Shown here: one piece after another, positions 6,187-6,611 of the stretch
Layout: the number at the start of each line of letters is the position of its first letter
Numbering within the stretch: position 1 is the stretch's first letter
Notes under the pieces: model-generated
Databases searched by the model: none
What the model was told of the DNA's origin: nothing
What the model saw: only the letters and a program-made list of their open reading frames with translations
Source: an uncultured Clostridia bacterium
Lineage (GTDB): Bacteria; Bacillota; Clostridia; Oscillospirales; Acutalibacteraceae
Reading direction: 5' to 3'
Assembly: GCA_937916395.1 (NCBI GenBank)
Contig: CALFTN010000005.1
Span: forward strand, 1-6,611
Length of the DNA stretch: 6,611 bases
Program-made: the position numbers and the translations under genes

Positions 6187-6213
6187 GACTAATCTCCTAT
6201 TATAAGGTAGAAT
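6185..6213 (+). promoter_or_regulatory. Candidate tnpV promoter
   Basis: TCGACT (6185-6190), a 17-bp spacer and TAGAAT (6208-6213), each a partial consensus match. Transcripts from here would start near 6220, inside or after the loop of the stem-loop at 6194-6235, and so would lack the arm that hides the ribosome binding site. Confidence 0.35.
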
Positions 6214-6235
6214 AAAGCTACTAAAATAATAGGAG
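6194..6235 (+). promoter_or_regulatory. Stem-loop sequestering the tnpV Shine-Dalgarno
   Basis: CTCCTATTAT (6194-6203) pairs perfectly with ATAATAGGAG (6226-6235), and an inner GTAG/CTAC stem (6207-6210 with 6218-6221) can form in the loop. The 3' arm contains most of AGGAGG (6231-6236), the ribosome binding site 8 nt before ATG 6245. A run of five T follows at 6237-6241, so a weak terminator or attenuator role is also possible. Confidence 0.6.
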
Positions 6236-6244
6236 GTTTTTATT

Positions 6245-6610
6245 ATGTCAAACAAAAAATCTATCAGTTACCGCCAAGTTGGTGATTATTTAATCCCTAA
6301 TCTCATCTTACCACCTGAAGAAGCAAATGTTGCTCTCGGCAAATGGGGAATGATGCACAAAGATTATCTTCAAAAGAATAAGAAGGTATTTTTCAATACA
6401 CTGATTATGCAAGGCAAACTGTATCAGTACTGCGCTGAGGTTGAAAAGCAGGCAAAAGAAATGTTTGAGTTTTTGATTAAACAGATAAAAGTAAGTGAAG
6501 CTGTTACAGAGGAATTGAAAGAGCAAAAACAATGGGAGTGGGTGCAGATACTGGGCAACATTCAGCAACAAGCAAAAGAAATTGTACTTGATGAACTGAT
6601 ATACAAATAA
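6245..6610 (+). CDS. tnpV: Transposon-encoded protein TnpV
   Basis: This complete 121-residue protein matches the TnpV family (Pfam PF14198), small proteins first named in the Tn4451/Tn4453 mobilizable transposons of clostridia and common on related elements. Recognisable features are the N-terminal YRQVGDYLIPNL, the central LGKWGMMHKDYLQ and GKLYQYCAEV, and the C-terminal Trp-rich and Gln-rich helix with VLDELIYK. It is soluble, mostly helical and highly charged, with no signal peptide. Its biochemical role is not established; it is not the transposase. The ATG at 6245 follows a perfect AGGAGG at 8-nt spacing, and the length is normal for the family. It lies divergently from the serine recombinase with a broken RlmD tail between them, so it may belong to the same element, a neighbouring one or a remnant. 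Confidence 0.9.
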   Translation: MSNKKSISYRQVGDYLIPNLILPPEEANVALGKWGMMHKDYLQKNKKVFFNTLIMQGKLYQYCAEVEKQAKEMFEFLIKQIKVSEAVTEELKEQKQWEWVQILGNIQQQAKEIVLDELIYK

Positions 6611-6611
6611 A

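Noticed and set aside
5526..6244. Possible CRISPR array, tRNA or riboswitch in the long non-genic stretch
   Set aside because: No regularly spaced repeats, no cloverleaf with a CCA-type acceptor end and no known riboswitch core were seen; the stretch is explained by promoters, dyads and the composite pseudogene.
6308..6571. 87-codon antisense frame opposite tnpV
   Set aside because: Its Phe/Leu-rich product is the expected complement of an A-rich, Lys/Gln-rich gene; it is not a credible membrane protein.

Overview
The window reads as chromosomal DNA of a low-GC anaerobic member of the Clostridia (Bacillota), plausibly a gut or rumen fermenter of the Ruminococcus/Oscillospiraceae type. The reasons are the AT-rich coding sequence, strong Shine-Dalgarno sites, two different [FeFe] hydrogenases, and Tn4451-like transposon proteins. 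No rRNA, tRNA or CRISPR array was seen.

Left part (1-4036): the end of a hydrogen-metabolism operon, all on the plus strand. It contains (i) the 3' portion of a sensory-type [FeFe] hydrogenase (HydS-like: H-cluster domain, four-Cys Fe-S domain, PAS domain, helical tail), cut by the window edge; (ii) a SpoIIE/PP2C-type phosphatase, overlapping it by 8 nt and carrying a conserved-looking C-terminal domain I cannot assign; (iii) a complete monomeric [FeFe] hydrogenase with 16 Fe-S-type cysteines ahead of its H-cluster domain. A strong 14-bp hairpin terminator closes the operon. The inferred logic is that the HydS-like protein reads H2 or redox state at its H-cluster, passes it through the PAS region to the phosphatase, and so tunes output, possibly of the co-transcribed catalytic hydrogenase. 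In Ruminococcus albus a putative sensory hydS is likewise linked to a catalytic hydrogenase gene (recalled from the literature, not checked).

Right part (4035-6611): mobile-element territory. A large serine recombinase on the minus strand converges on the hydrogenase operon and shares its terminator. Its start should be ATG 5516, not the upstream GTG inside the ribosome binding site. It has a good sigma-A-type promoter with a very short leader. Next come about 220 bp of very AT-rich regulatory DNA with two perfect dyads and two candidate plus-strand promoters. Then comes a broken composite reading frame. Its first about 24 codons look like the start of a pyridoxamine-phosphate-oxidase-family flavoprotein. 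The rest is a clostridial RlmD (RumA) C-terminal tail, interrupted by one in-frame TAA. The junction lies at the VETVVLLS segment of RlmD, a segment I recall as a known integration site for some streptococcal elements. The last gene is tnpV, with a stem-loop that buries its Shine-Dalgarno sequence.

No clearly new defence or metabolic system is visible. The items most worth following are the hydrogenase-phosphatase signalling module with its unassigned domain, and the composite RlmD-tail junction beside the recombinase.
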